The notes under the pieces were generated by a model. It made no database searches, was not told the DNA's origin, and was given only the letters and a program-made list of their open reading frames with translations. DNA of 42,817 nucleotides. Origin: a virus. Position numbers and translations under genes: made by a program. Location: positions 1 to 42,817 of IMG/VR virus record IMGVR_UViG_3300033143_003536. One strand, written 5' to 3'. This document shows positions 18,041 through 24,846 of the stretch, piece by piece. Position 1 is the stretch's first letter. Every line of letters starts with the position of its first letter.

Positions 18041-18398
18041 TGTATTGCTCCTCGCTTACCTTAATAATATTACTTCCAGTACCTCTTCCACTTAAATCTT
18101 TGGACATTTTTGAAACTACATCAATGAAAGAGATTATGTCTTTTGTTTTTTTCTGGGACTCTATTCTTTCATCCAACATAGAAAGATAATCTGGGATTCT
18201 GGACGTTGCCCACTTTAATGTTGACGATGCGACATCTTCCATGAATCCTGGGTCTTCATATAATTTTAGTAATGTGTCGGTTGATGTTTTATTCAGCTCA
18301 GCAAATTCAGGAAGAGTTGCTGGACTTCTTTTTTTTGAGGGGGTAGCAAACCACTCTACGAATTTTTTGTAAAGGAGTTCATTAGAATCTATTTTCAT
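17976..18398 (-). CDS. terS: Terminase small subunit (putative)
   Basis: 140 aa from the ATG at 18398 (MKIDSNELLYKKFVEWFATP). The frame stays open to 18677, but the upstream part is Cys-rich translation of repeated TGTACA-type DNA and is unlikely to be protein. The N-terminal FVEWFATPSKKRSPATLPEF followed by NKTSTDTLLKLYEDPGF is a helix-turn-helix layout common in small terminase subunits, which bind the packaging site. The C-terminus is helical and overlaps the large subunit gene by 65 bp. The exact start is uncertain: AGGA abuts the ATG and no well-spaced Shine-Dalgarno sequence is seen. Confidence 0.75.
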   Translation of the reverse strand: MKIDSNELLYKKFVEWFATPSKKRSPATLPEFAELNKTSTDTLLKLYEDPGFMEDVASSTLKWATSRIPDYLSMLDERIESQKKTKDIISFIDVVSKMSKDLSGRGTGSNIIKVSEEQYNAIIQREAAKQIRLSNECSEK

Positions 18399-18591
18399 TC
18401 CTGTATTATGTATACCTTTCAATAGATTGTCAATCTTTTTTGGATTTTGGATTTTGGTTGGAGGAGAGGTACTATACGTGGCCGATTCCAGCAAAAAAAA
18501 TCCCCGTGTCCCCCCTCCGATTATACAACACATTGTACACATTGTACATTCTGTGTTACTAACACACATATATATAATGTAAAGAATAAAG

Positions 18592-18647
18592 AGCTTGACA
18601 ATGTGAAAATAAATTGTAAAACCACGGGGCAGGGCGTTTGTCAAGCT
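18592..18647. repeat. AGCTTGACA inverted repeat (possible divergent operator)
   Basis: AGCTTGACA (18592-18600) and its exact complement TGTCAAGCT (18639-18647) face each other 38 bp apart. Each contains TTGACA, one reading rightward and one leftward. The GCTTGACA core is the same as in the other early promoters. Convincing -10 boxes are missing at normal spacing, so this may be an operator or a pair of weak divergent promoters. Confidence 0.6.
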
Positions 18648-18808
18648 GTAGTATGTGGACTCGCACGCAACCGCCATTGTGCCATAATAGAAGTATGACT
18701 GATAGACACCTTGCCAATATATCTATTATGAGTTACTGCCCATATATAGGGTATATAGCTTTATATAAATAAAAAAAAAATAACATATAAATAATTATTT
18801 TATTTACC

Positions 18809-18838
18809 TTGACATACCCACACTATATATTGTGTAAT
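18809..18838 (+). promoter_or_regulatory. Candidate sigma70-like promoter
   Basis: TTGACA at 18809-18814 and TGTAAT at 18833-18838 with an 18-bp spacer. It would read rightward toward the 53-aa gene. The -35 is perfect, the -10 has one deviation from TATAAT. Weaker than the others. Confidence 0.4.
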
Positions 18839-19066
18839 TTTTCAAAAACCATTATCACACAACCTCAAAATACCCATACACCACACCACCACCACACTAT
18901 ACAAAATAAAAAACTAATTGCATAATATAATCATTATCCATAAAACAAGTATTACAATAAACACACAATACATAACCATAACACCACCACCACAACAACA
19001 ACACTTATAATGTGCAATACATAAAATAAAAATACCGCTCTACTACATGGTGCAATAGGTAAACGC

Positions 19067-19095
19067 TTGACAAAAAGCAATAAATAAATTAGTAT
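19067..19095 (+). promoter_or_regulatory. Early promoter upstream of the 53-aa gene
   Basis: TTGACA (19067-19072), 17-bp spacer, TAGTAT (19090-19095), preceded by CGC as in two other early promoters. It ends 32 bp before the ATG at 19128. Strong by consensus. Confidence 0.7.
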
Positions 19096-19127
19096 ACAAA
19101 AAGTTAAAAATAATTGACAAAAAAAAT

Positions 19128-19289
19128 ATGAAAAACTCAAAAAAAGAGTACATAAATAAATGGTTAGACCATAATGAAGTGTACAATTTATTATATAGTA
19201 ATGATAAAGAGTTAAATGATAAAATAAGTGAAACCATCGACAACCTAAATACACTTATTTTTCAAGTAGCAGAAAAAAAATATAAATAA
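19128..19289 (+). CDS. Small early protein
   Basis: 53 aa (MKNSKKEYINKWLDHNEVYN). Charged and mostly helical (DKELNDKISETIDNLNTLIF). It is bounded by its own promoter upstream and a strong hairpin terminator downstream, so it is probably a monocistronic early gene. No family was recognised. Very short phage proteins placed like this often act on host proteins, but there is no direct evidence here. Confidence 0.6.
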   Translation: MKNSKKEYINKWLDHNEVYNLLYSNDKELNDKISETIDNLNTLIFQVAEKKYK

Positions 19290-19294
19290 AAATA

Positions 19295-19340
19295 TTGTAC
19301 GCAATAATAAAAATATGAGTATTGCGTACAACAATTTTTA
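19295..19340 (+). terminator. Rho-independent terminator
   Basis: A perfect 12-bp inverted repeat (TTGTACGCAATA, 19295-19306; TATTGCGTACAA, 19320-19331) with a 13-base loop, followed by CAATTTTTA. It starts 5 bp after the stop of the 53-aa gene and precedes the next promoter. Confidence 0.75.
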
Positions 19341-19368
19341 CTTTATAAATGGCGGATACAAAAACCGC

Positions 19369-19397
19369 TTGACAAAAAAGTAAAAAAATGCTAGTCT
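19369..19397 (+). promoter_or_regulatory. Early promoter upstream of the 112-aa gene
   Basis: TTGACA (19369-19374), 17-bp spacer, TAGTCT (19392-19397). The -10 region AATGCTAGTCT recurs at 21119-21129. The 5' leader to the ATG at 19583 would be about 180 nt and includes a small hairpin (GTAGCA / TGCTAC near 19532-19549). Confidence 0.7.
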
Positions 19398-19582
19398 ATA
19401 GCAAGTTAAGAAAAACGAACACATTGACACGGTACAAAAAACAAACGCAAGGCATAAAAATATACATTATGTTATCGCCTTACTAGTTTATGTATCACAT
19501 GTGCCATAACCTACGTTTATACTTAACCATGTAGCAAGTAAGTGCTACCACATTATAAATATAGTAAGTGCAATAAGTAACC

Positions 19583-19921
19583 ATGAAAAAGGCAACTAAT
19601 TGCATTGACACGTACAATAATAAAGAAACGTTAAACGATTCCCGTTTATATAAGATAGTTTCTTTACGTGATATTGAAAGGTATATACAAAAAGAGCAAC
19701 CCTTTCAGCATTACGGCTTTGTAGGTGCTATCAACAACAAGGGCAACTTTGTAGTGATAGCGGACAGTATTACACTGTACAAAAAACAACATATCTCAAA
19801 AAAGATATATGTTAATAAAATTGTACACATTGCCAATCGCAATACAAAAATTGCACGGCAAAAATATACATATCCTATTGCCACAGCGTCAATGCTTATA
19901 CGAAAAATCATAGCGGTATAA
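19583..19921 (+). CDS. Hypothetical early protein
   Basis: 112 aa (MKKATNCIDTYNNKETLNDS). Mixed alpha/beta and basic, with LYKIVSLRDIERYIQKEQPF, HYGFVGAINNKGNFVVIADS and a Lys/Arg-rich C-terminal half (ISKKIYVNKIVHIANRNTK). The basic charge might suggest nucleic-acid binding. No family recognised. Its stop codon lies inside the triple-repeat hairpin at 19911-19941. Confidence 0.65.
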   Translation: MKKATNCIDTYNNKETLNDSRLYKIVSLRDIERYIQKEQPFQHYGFVGAINNKGNFVVIADSITLYKKQHISKKIYVNKIVHIANRNTKIARQKYTYPIATASMLIRKIIAV

Positions 19922-19941
19922 TACCGCTATGATAGCGGTAT
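19911..19941 (+). terminator. Three alternating arms forming two exclusive hairpins
   Basis: TAGCGGTAT (19911-19919), ATACCGCTA (19921-19929) and TAGCGGTAT (19933-19941). Arms 1+2 or arms 2+3 can pair, but not both. Arm 2+3 makes a perfect 9-bp hairpin with a 3-base loop followed by AATAATTATAAAAA. Arm 1 carries the end of the 112-aa gene, so a ribosome at its stop would favour hairpin 2+3. It could be a simple terminator or a translation-coupled attenuator. Confidence 0.6.
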
Positions 19942-19970
19942 AATAATTATAAAAATATTGCATTTACTAG

Positions 19971-20033
19971 GCAAACCAAGGCAAACATATATATCAGTAC
20001 TAGTCAACAATATATATGCAAACCAAGGCAAAC
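19971..20033. repeat. Direct repeats of GCAAACCAAGGCAAAC (iteron-like)
   Basis: The 16-base unit occurs exactly at 19971-19986 and 20018-20033. Each unit contains GCAAAC twice, giving four copies on one strand. Between them is an AT-rich stretch with ATATATAT inverted arms around AGTACT. The spacing and AT-rich core resemble iteron arrays of initiator- or repressor-binding sites. The 50-aa acidic gene begins 20 bp after the second copy. Confidence 0.6.
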
Positions 20034-20052
20034 CATAAACCACACCATTACA

Positions 20053-20205
20053 ATGGAAAACAAAGCAAACACCATTGAGGTAGACAACCCAAACACAACC
20101 ACGTTTGAAGACATGGCAATGTCAGCAATGATTGACGACATGGGGCTACCCGAAGACGAAGCTCAAATGATGCTCGATGATTACATGGACATGGAGATGT
20201 ACTAA
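20053..20205 (+). CDS. Very acidic small early protein
   Basis: 50 aa (MENKANTIEVDNPNTTTFED). About 14 Asp/Glu against two Lys, and nine Met, mostly in the C-terminal half (DDMGLPEDEAQMMLDDYMDM). Helical. Acidic early phage proteins of this size can mimic DNA or bind host enzymes (restriction, CRISPR or RNA polymerase inhibitors are known examples), but no sequence family was recognised, so this is only a class-level suggestion. No Shine-Dalgarno sequence before the ATG. Confidence 0.6.
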   Translation: MENKANTIEVDNPNTTTFEDMAMSAMIDDMGLPEDEAQMMLDDYMDMEMY

Positions 20206-20227
20206 AAATTAAACCAAAAATAAACAT

Positions 20228-20635
20228 ATGTACGATAAACCAAAAACTATCAAACATATGCGACACACATTAGAGCAACTAGGATACAACGTGCACAAAC
20301 ACAAAAAGATAGCACGTAACACATTGGAATTTAGTTATGGCAATACAGAATATACCATTACACCGAACAATACCAAAAAAGAACACACCGCAATGCACAC
20401 AGCCATTCTGTATCACGATACAGTAGTAGCGGATTACAACCGAACCACAGACCGCTACAAACTCAAAACAAACGGATACCAAACTAAAACAACCAAGGAA
20501 CGTATCAACGAAGCCCTACCAAATGGAGCATATATACAACAAAAAGACTTCACATGGTACTTACATACACCAAGTGAAGAGTTAGGGGTACCAACACCAT
20601 TCGATGAAATAGAAAATAAGTGGATAGAGATATAG
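20228..20635 (+). CDS. Hypothetical early protein
   Basis: 135 aa (MYDKPKTIKHMRHTLEQLGY). There are strands with YGNTEYTITPNN and AILYHDTVVADYNRTTDRYK, followed by LKTNGYQTKTTKERINEALP and YIQQKDFTWYLHTPSE. The string TNGYxTxTTKxRINxAL is a pattern I recall from small uncharacterised early proteins of several phages, with unknown function. It is followed by the DUF2958 gene 21 bp downstream. Confidence 0.65.
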   Translation: MYDKPKTIKHMRHTLEQLGYNVHKHKKIARNTLEFSYGNTEYTITPNNTKKEHTAMHTAILYHDTVVADYNRTTDRYKLKTNGYQTKTTKERINEALPNGAYIQQKDFTWYLHTPSEELGVPTPFDEIENKWIEI

Positions 20636-20656
20636 AATAATAAATAAATAATAATA

Positions 20657-20980
20657 ATGAAGCTACTTACAAAAGAGCTTGAAAAAAGATTCAAGCAAGT
20701 AGGGAGCCAAGAGAAAATTAAAGACCCAATAGTAATTGCAAAGTTTTTCAACCCGTACAACCAACAAAATAAATGGTACGCAACAGAATACAATGCAAAA
20801 CAAAAAATATTCTTTGGATATGTGTCGCTATTTAACGACACGACATGCAACGAGTGGGGCTATTTTTCACTTGAGGAACTACAACAAATAAGATTACCAT
20901 TCAACACCACATTAGAACGAGATTTATACACGGGCGAAAAACCCATATCAAAAATGAAGGAACGAGATGGCATAGTGTAG
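20657..20980 (+). CDS. DUF2958 family protein
   Basis: 107 aa. It opens MKLLTKELEKRFKQVGSQEK and continues with DPIVIAKFFNP, KWYATEYNAKQKIFFGYVSL, WGYFSLEELQQIRLPF and TLERDLYTG. This matches the DUF2958 pattern (start KLLTxELxKR, KFFxP, WYATE, GYFSLxEL, ERDL). DUF2958 is widespread on plasmids and phages, often near replication or conjugation genes, and its function is not established. Length is typical for the family. Confidence 0.85.
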   Translation: MKLLTKELEKRFKQVGSQEKIKDPIVIAKFFNPYNQQNKWYATEYNAKQKIFFGYVSLFNDTTCNEWGYFSLEELQQIRLPFNTTLERDLYTGEKPISKMKERDGIV

Positions 20981-20991
20981 ACAACACAACA

Positions 20992-21067
20992 GTGATACAC
21001 ACAATGTGTGATACGTGATAAAAGAATTTTGAGGGTTCAGTTACGTATCACACATTGTGTGTATCAC
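20992..21067. repeat. Perfect 25-bp inverted repeat
   Basis: The arms 20992-21016 and 21043-21067 are exact reverse complements, with a 26-bp spacer. Each arm is itself close to palindromic (CACACAATGTGTG core, flanked by ATAC/GTAT). It lies directly downstream of the DUF2958 gene and upstream of the next promoter. There is no T-run, so it is more likely an operator or protein-binding site than a plain terminator; as RNA it would form a very stable hairpin. Confidence 0.8.
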
Positions 21068-21087
21068 ACACAATAACTGGTAGGTGG

Positions 21088-21134
21088 AATAGAGACTAGC
21101 TTGACAAACACAATGAAAAATGCTAGTCTCTATT
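21088..21134 (+). promoter_or_regulatory. Promoter of the accessory operon with built-in operator
   Basis: TTGACA (21101-21106), 17-bp spacer, TAGTCT (21124-21129). A perfect 13-bp inverted repeat, AATAGAGACTAGC (21088-21100) and GCTAGTCTCTATT (21122-21134), sits just upstream of the -35 and across the -10. A dimeric repressor bound there would block RNA polymerase. The transcript would begin near 21136, leaving a leader of about 240 nt before the first gene at 21374. Confidence 0.75.
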
Positions 21135-21273
21135 TAGCACCGACAAATTGATACACAGAAATGTGTATACAATGATGAGGAAGATAGTTATTAAAATTAA
21201 AAAATAAAACTATCCACGGGGTACGTACACGACAGTGGTTATAAGTAAATGCAACCCTACCACTTATCATTAT

Positions 21274-21335
21274 TGTATACACGTTTGTGTGTACCACACA
21301 CATATGTATACACGTTTGTGTGTACCACACACATA
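21274..21335. repeat. Two perfect tandem 31-bp repeats
   Basis: 21274-21304 and 21305-21335 are identical and abut. Each unit starts TGTATACACGTTTGTG and contains the self-complementary TGTGTGTACCACACACA, so each can form a hairpin. They lie in the leader of the accessory operon, 39 bp before the first gene. A related shorter motif (ATACACA / TGTGTAT) is upstream near 21154. Candidate regulator-binding or RNA elements. Confidence 0.8.
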
Positions 21336-21373
21336 AAGGTCGACATTAGCAACACAACAACAACCATAAAAAA

Positions 21374-21835
21374 GTGAATAACACACAACGTAAAATGCTC
21401 GATGGTATTTACAGTGAACAGTTACAAACTAGGCTTCACGAGTACCAAAGTTTACGTGCTAGGGGTTATGAAAAAATAGAGCGAGAGCTTGAAGTAAAAG
21501 AAAACAACGACAACGTAACATTCAAGCGAGTGAAAAAAGACTTATCGAAATCACTTAAAGAATATACGGCACTTAAAGCAACGCTCGACAAAAAAGGTTT
21601 CAATGCGGACTATGAGTTTACCTCATACAGCTCGACAATAGATGACTTGATAAAAAGAATTACATTGTCAGTGAAACGAAGCCATACAAAACTCTTAGCA
21701 CATAACGAAGAGACAGCAGACAAGGTAGACAAGTATCATATAGTAAAGCAGGAAGTACGTATGAAAATTTACGGACTTGATATGACACTTGATGAAGTGA
21801 GGAAAGAGGTCGACAAATATATTAAAAATATATAA
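21374..21835 (+). CDS. Helical hypothetical protein, first gene of accessory operon
   Basis: 153 aa with a GTG start (MNNTQRKMLDGIYSEQLQTR); the ATG at residue 8 is an alternative. Almost entirely charged helix (EYQSLRARGYEKIERELEVK, KKDLSKSLKEYTALKATLDK, LDEVRKEVDKYIKNI). No family recognised. It is the first of three small helical proteins placed directly before the CobS-like ATPase, which may indicate a functional link. Confidence 0.65.
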   Translation: MNNTQRKMLDGIYSEQLQTRLHEYQSLRARGYEKIERELEVKENNDNVTFKRVKKDLSKSLKEYTALKATLDKKGFNADYEFTSYSSTIDDLIKRITLSVKRSHTKLLAHNEETADKVDKYHIVKQEVRMKIYGLDMTLDEVRKEVDKYIKNI

Positions 21836-21844
21836 CAACACACA

Positions 21845-22171
21845 ATGAAGAGACTTGAAAGTATAGTAAAAGAATTTGAGGAAAAAACAAAAATTGAACG
21901 AGGAAAACTCAAAACCATAGAGAGATTTGAGTGCATGTTATCCTCACAAGCACAAGCTCTCATTCATGCAGGTGAGATGTCAAAGCTACGTCCATTGATA
22001 GAAAATATTGTCAATGACATGGCACGGCGAACAAGCCTTGCATACGTAGACTTAACAGATAAAGAAAAAGAAAAATACAGACCGCACGTATACTCAATCT
22101 TACAGCACACCGAGTACGTATTGAAACATACAATGCAACCAGTTATAGAAATGTTAAAGTTAAAAGATTAA
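21845..22171 (+). CDS. Helical hypothetical protein
   Basis: 108 aa (MKRLESIVKEFEEKTKIERG). Charged helices throughout, with FECMLSSQAQALIHAGEMSK and LADKEKE-like turn (LTDKEKEKYRPHVYSILQHT). Starts 9 bp after the previous gene. Function unknown. Confidence 0.65.
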   Translation: MKRLESIVKEFEEKTKIERGKLKTIERFECMLSSQAQALIHAGEMSKLRPLIENIVNDMARRTSLAYVDLTDKEKEKYRPHVYSILQHTEYVLKHTMQPVIEMLKLKD

Positions 22172-22172
22172 G

Positions 22173-22589
22173 ATGAAAAAGAACAACAACATACCAACAC
22201 CATACTATTCATCACCATCAGACATAGGTGGAGAAAAGAAACCTATACCACCACCAGAAAAACCAAGCAGGATTGATGTACTAGGCGATGACATAGAAAG
22301 GTTACAAGATATTGCCAATGATTCAGATGACAACGGCATGACCGAGTCATACTGTAAACTGATAGCAACTTTCTTAGGGCAGGTGAACACGGCATATAAT
22401 GATAGCAATTTTCAAGAGTCAACAAGAGACAAAAGAATAATGACCAACAACTTAGAAATGTTATTGATGTCAACCATCATGGTACAAAAAGTAAACATAG
22501 AATTGTACACAGCAACCAGAAAAATACTTAACCATGGAATGCAAGAGCTAGGAAAATTATTAGACATGAAGATAGATGAACTAAATTAA
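22173..22589 (+). CDS. Hypothetical protein upstream of the AAA+ gene
   Basis: 138 aa. A Pro-rich N-terminus (NNIPTPYYSSPSDIGGEKK, PIPPPEKPSR) is followed by helices (DIERLQDIANDSDDNGMTES, NLEMLLMSTIMVQKVNIELY). The Pro-rich tail could be a docking segment. The stop codon directly abuts the start of the AAA+ ATPase gene (22590), suggesting tight coupling. Confidence 0.65.
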   Translation: MKKNNNIPTPYYSSPSDIGGEKKPIPPPEKPSRIDVLGDDIERLQDIANDSDDNGMTESYCKLIATFLGQVNTAYNDSNFQESTRDKRIMTNNLEMLLMSTIMVQKVNIELYTATRKILNHGMQELGKLLDMKIDELN

Positions 22590-23570
22590 ATGGAGACATT
22601 ACAAAAAATTGGTAATGTCTATGTTAAAGCAAGTAACCTTAAAGTATTGAAGACATGTATTGAAATTAACGAACCCGTCTTATTGCAAGGGCAAACGGGA
22701 ACGGGGAAGACACTGTTAGTTTCAAACTTAGCGAGCAATCAACCGACACACACCAAACTTATCAGGGTCTCATTGAACGGCAACACATCAACCGAAGAAA
22801 TTATTGGGAGATGGTTAGTAGAAAATGGCACCACAGTGTGGCAAGACGGGGTACTTATCACAGCGATGAAGTTAGGATATTGGATAGTGTTCGATGAGAT
22901 TAACTCCGCACTACCAGAAATTCTTTTCACATTGCACTCTCTCTTAGATGATGAGAGGGCAGTGAGACTAGCAGAAAAAGATAATGAGTATGTGAAAGCA
23001 CACAAAAACTTTAGATTCTTTGCGACAATGAACCCACCCGATGAGTACGCAGGTACCAAGGAGATGAACAAGGCATTGCTATCACGATTCAATACCGTGA
23101 TTAACATAGATATACCAGATGAGGGTACCGAGAGTACTCTTATCCAAGAGCAAACAGAAATCACACCATCACAAGCTACCAAGTTAGTGATGATGGCAAC
23201 ACAACTTAGAGAAGCGAAAAAGAAAGAAGATATTTTCTACTACTGTTCGACAAGGGACTTAGTACACGCAGGAAAATTATTGAGAAAGAAAATACCAATT
23301 AAACATGCGGTACTCTTTGCGATACTCAATAAGATGGGAGAGCAAGAGCAGACAGTAGTAAAAACATTGATAGAGAAGACACTAACGCTACCCGATGATG
23401 AGATACGGAGTTACAGTGAACTTAAAGAACAGTACGATAAACTCACGAGCGAGACAGCACAACGAGAGACAGAAATTAAAATGCTCAAACAGAAACTAGC
23501 GAACATCAGTGAAGATGTTATCGAACAGATGAGAGGGGTATTATTAAGTAGAAGCGAGAAGGGATTATAG
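22590..23570 (+). CDS. CobS/MoxR-like AAA+ ATPase
   Basis: 326 aa. Walker A GQTGTGKT (34-41), Walker B WIVFDEIN (98-105), sensor-1 FFATMNPP (143-150), and LLSRF with the probable arginine finger (Arg166). The TMNPPDEYAGTKEMN stretch is typical of the MoxR/CobS/AAA_5 branch. The C-terminal ~80 residues form a coiled coil (SELKEQYDKLTSETAQRETE). This group works as a hexameric remodeller with VWA-domain partners; in cobaltochelatase CobS acts with CobT. A CobT-like VWA gene follows 201 bp later with one small coiled-coil gene between. No CobN is present, so the client is unknown. Confidence 0.9.
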   Translation: METLQKIGNVYVKASNLKVLKTCIEINEPVLLQGQTGTGKTLLVSNLASNQPTHTKLIRVSLNGNTSTEEIIGRWLVENGTTVWQDGVLITAMKLGYWIVFDEINSALPEILFTLHSLLDDERAVRLAEKDNEYVKAHKNFRFFATMNPPDEYAGTKEMNKALLSRFNTVINIDIPDEGTESTLIQEQTEITPSQATKLVMMATQLREAKKKEDIFYYCSTRDLVHAGKLLRKKIPIKHAVLFAILNKMGEQEQTVVKTLIEKTLTLPDDEIRSYSELKEQYDKLTSETAQRETEIKMLKQKLANISEDVIEQMRGVLLSRSEKGL

Positions 23571-23571
23571 T

Positions 23572-23766
23572 ATGAACAACAACAAAGATAAATCAAAAGT
23601 AGTAGAAATGCTAATTGAAAAAGTAAAAGAAAAAGAAGACAAGTATGTGAACGAGTGGATTGAGGTAGTAAAAGCACAAGAAGAAATCCTTAATAGAGCA
23701 CAAGCCGAAGGACTTGATATAAAAAGATTAACAGAAAAAATGAAAGAGAAGTACGAAACAAAATAA
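23572..23766 (+). CDS. Small coiled-coil protein between AAA+ and VWA genes
   Basis: 64 aa (MNNNKDKSKVVEMLIEKVKE). A single highly charged helix (EDKYVNEWIEVVKAQEEILN, RLTEKMKEKYETK). It may be a subunit or adaptor of the AAA+/VWA pair because it is sandwiched between them with 1-4 bp gaps. No family recognised. Confidence 0.65.
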   Translation: MNNNKDKSKVVEMLIEKVKEKEDKYVNEWIEVVKAQEEILNRAQAEGLDIKRLTEKMKEKYETK

Positions 23767-23770
23767 TATT

Positions 23771-24691
23771 ATGAACAAGGCAACATTCAATGCCAAGCTC
23801 ATATCAGTGATGAAAGATAACATGTTCGACCGAGAAATTGGACACCAACGCAGTGGGAAATTAAACAGTCGAGCATTATTCAAAGCAGGTTTTTCAAGTA
23901 AGTTATTCAAGAAAAAGTTAGAGCGGAAAGGAAAAAATTACACGCTCTCTTTACTTGTTGACTGTTCAGGTTCAATGGCAGGTTCAAAAATGAGACACGC
24001 TATTGATTCAACAGTAGACTTGATGAAAGCGTTTGATAAAATACCGACACTTAAATATGAGGTAGTAGGATTCAACACGTTTGACTTTGAAATCAAACCA
24101 TATGAGGTAGGCAAGGGCATAAAAAGTATAGAAGATGAAAGAAAAATAAGAGCATTGATGGGTAAGATATCAAGTGGAGGAGGAGGTGATAGCGTATACT
24201 TTATTGAAGATATGACCGACAGAAAACTCTATCCACCACCTATCTTAATAGGGCAAGAAGCATACGAAAAGAAATGGAACGAGCTTAAAGGATTAGGGCA
24301 TGAGTTAGACACCGAGCACACATGTCAGGGGAATTGTGATGGGTATACAATCGAGCGAGCAGTTGAGAGACTTAAGAAAACACACCCGACTACCACTGGC
24401 AAGGAAGGAAAGATAATGATAGTGATGTCAGATGGCAGACCGAGTTTTGATAACTCACTTAATTGGTACATAGACGGAGACAAAAAGAAACGCAAGTACT
24501 TAGACATTAACCTTAAAGATACAGTAGATAGAGCAATCAGGAACGAACACATTGCATTCGTAGGGGTAGGGATACAAACAGATATTGTATTCAACTATTA
24601 CCCGAAAGAGAATTGTGTTGCAGTCGAAGACACCGATGAACTCTACGGAGCGATAGCGAAATTACTAGACAAACATATCAAAAGAAAATGA
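23771..24691 (+). CDS. CobT-like VWA-domain protein
   Basis: 306 aa. The N-terminus has GHQRSGKLNSRALFKAGFSS, like the segment preceding the VWA domain in CobT. The MIDAS metal site is complete: LLVDCSGSM (D64, S66, S68), NCDGYTIERAVERL (D190/T193) and IMIVMSDGRPSFDN (D221). The C-terminal strand IAFVGVGIQTDIV is also CobT-like. The usual acidic N-terminal region of CobT is absent, so it is a shorter form. VWA proteins of this type recruit substrates to MoxR/CobS-type ATPases; the neighbour at 22590 is the evident partner. About 30 residues (DRKLYPPPILIGQEAYEKKW) are inserted before the third motif. Confidence 0.88.
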   Translation: MNKATFNAKLISVMKDNMFDREIGHQRSGKLNSRALFKAGFSSKLFKKKLERKGKNYTLSLLVDCSGSMAGSKMRHAIDSTVDLMKAFDKIPTLKYEVVGFNTFDFEIKPYEVGKGIKSIEDERKIRALMGKISSGGGGDSVYFIEDMTDRKLYPPPILIGQEAYEKKWNELKGLGHELDTEHTCQGNCDGYTIERAVERLKKTHPTTTGKEGKIMIVMSDGRPSFDNSLNWYIDGDKKKRKYLDINLKDTVDRAIRNEHIAFVGVGIQTDIVFNYYPKENCVAVEDTDELYGAIAKLLDKHIKRK

Positions 24692-24846
24692 CAATAGAAT
24701 ACTATAAGTACCTTGAAGAACTTAGGGAGAGTGGAGAGACTAACATGTGGGGAGCGACACCATATCTCATGAGGAGATTCGGGGTAGACAGAAAAAAAGC
24801 GAGCGAGATTTTACTAGCATGGATAGATAGCAAGAAAAAAGTATGA
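24688..24846 (+). CDS. Small helical phage protein
   Basis: 52 aa (MTIEYYKYLEELRESGETNM). The segment PYLMRRFGVDRKKASEILLA WIDS resembles a short three-helix protein common in tailed phages (pattern YLxxxFGLxxxxAxxIxxxW), of unknown function. Its ATG overlaps the stop of the VWA gene (ATGA), and its stop overlaps the next start, so the three are translationally coupled. Confidence 0.7.
   Translation: MTIEYYKYLEELRESGETNMWGATPYLMRRFGVDRKKASEILLAWIDSKKKV

Larger units (their letters stand above)
18399..19127. other. AT-rich intergenic control region between late and early operons
   Basis: About 730 bp separates the divergent small-terminase and 53-aa genes. It contains clustered TGTACA/ACATTGTAC repeats (18530-18550), a GCTTGACA inverted repeat (18592-18647), a candidate promoter (18809-18838), a low-complexity CCACACCACCACCACAC stretch (about 18880-18900 and again near 18980), and a well-formed plus-strand promoter (19067-19095). 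No coding region of convincing composition was found on either strand. The late operon promoter should lie here on the minus strand; TTGACA (18644-18639) is present, but its -10 (TTTACA) is weak. Confidence 0.7.

Noticed and set aside
18399-18677. Extended N-terminus of the small terminase
   Set aside because: The extra 93 codons translate repeated TGTACA-type and CCCC-rich intergenic DNA into Cys/Met repeats. The terminase-like homology begins after the ATG at 18398.
19317-19385. 22-codon ORF between terminator and promoter
   Set aside because: It overlaps the terminator arm and the -35 box of the next promoter, and has no ribosome site.
21274-21335. Possible CRISPR array
   Set aside because: Only two repeats, directly abutting with no spacer. 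No cas genes are present; the RecB/Cas4-like nuclease at 37793 is remote and lacks Cas4 iron-sulphur cysteines.
22739-23182. Minus-strand ORF of 147 codons opposite the AAA+ gene
   Set aside because: Antisense shadow of the ATPase; the plus frame carries all AAA+ motifs.
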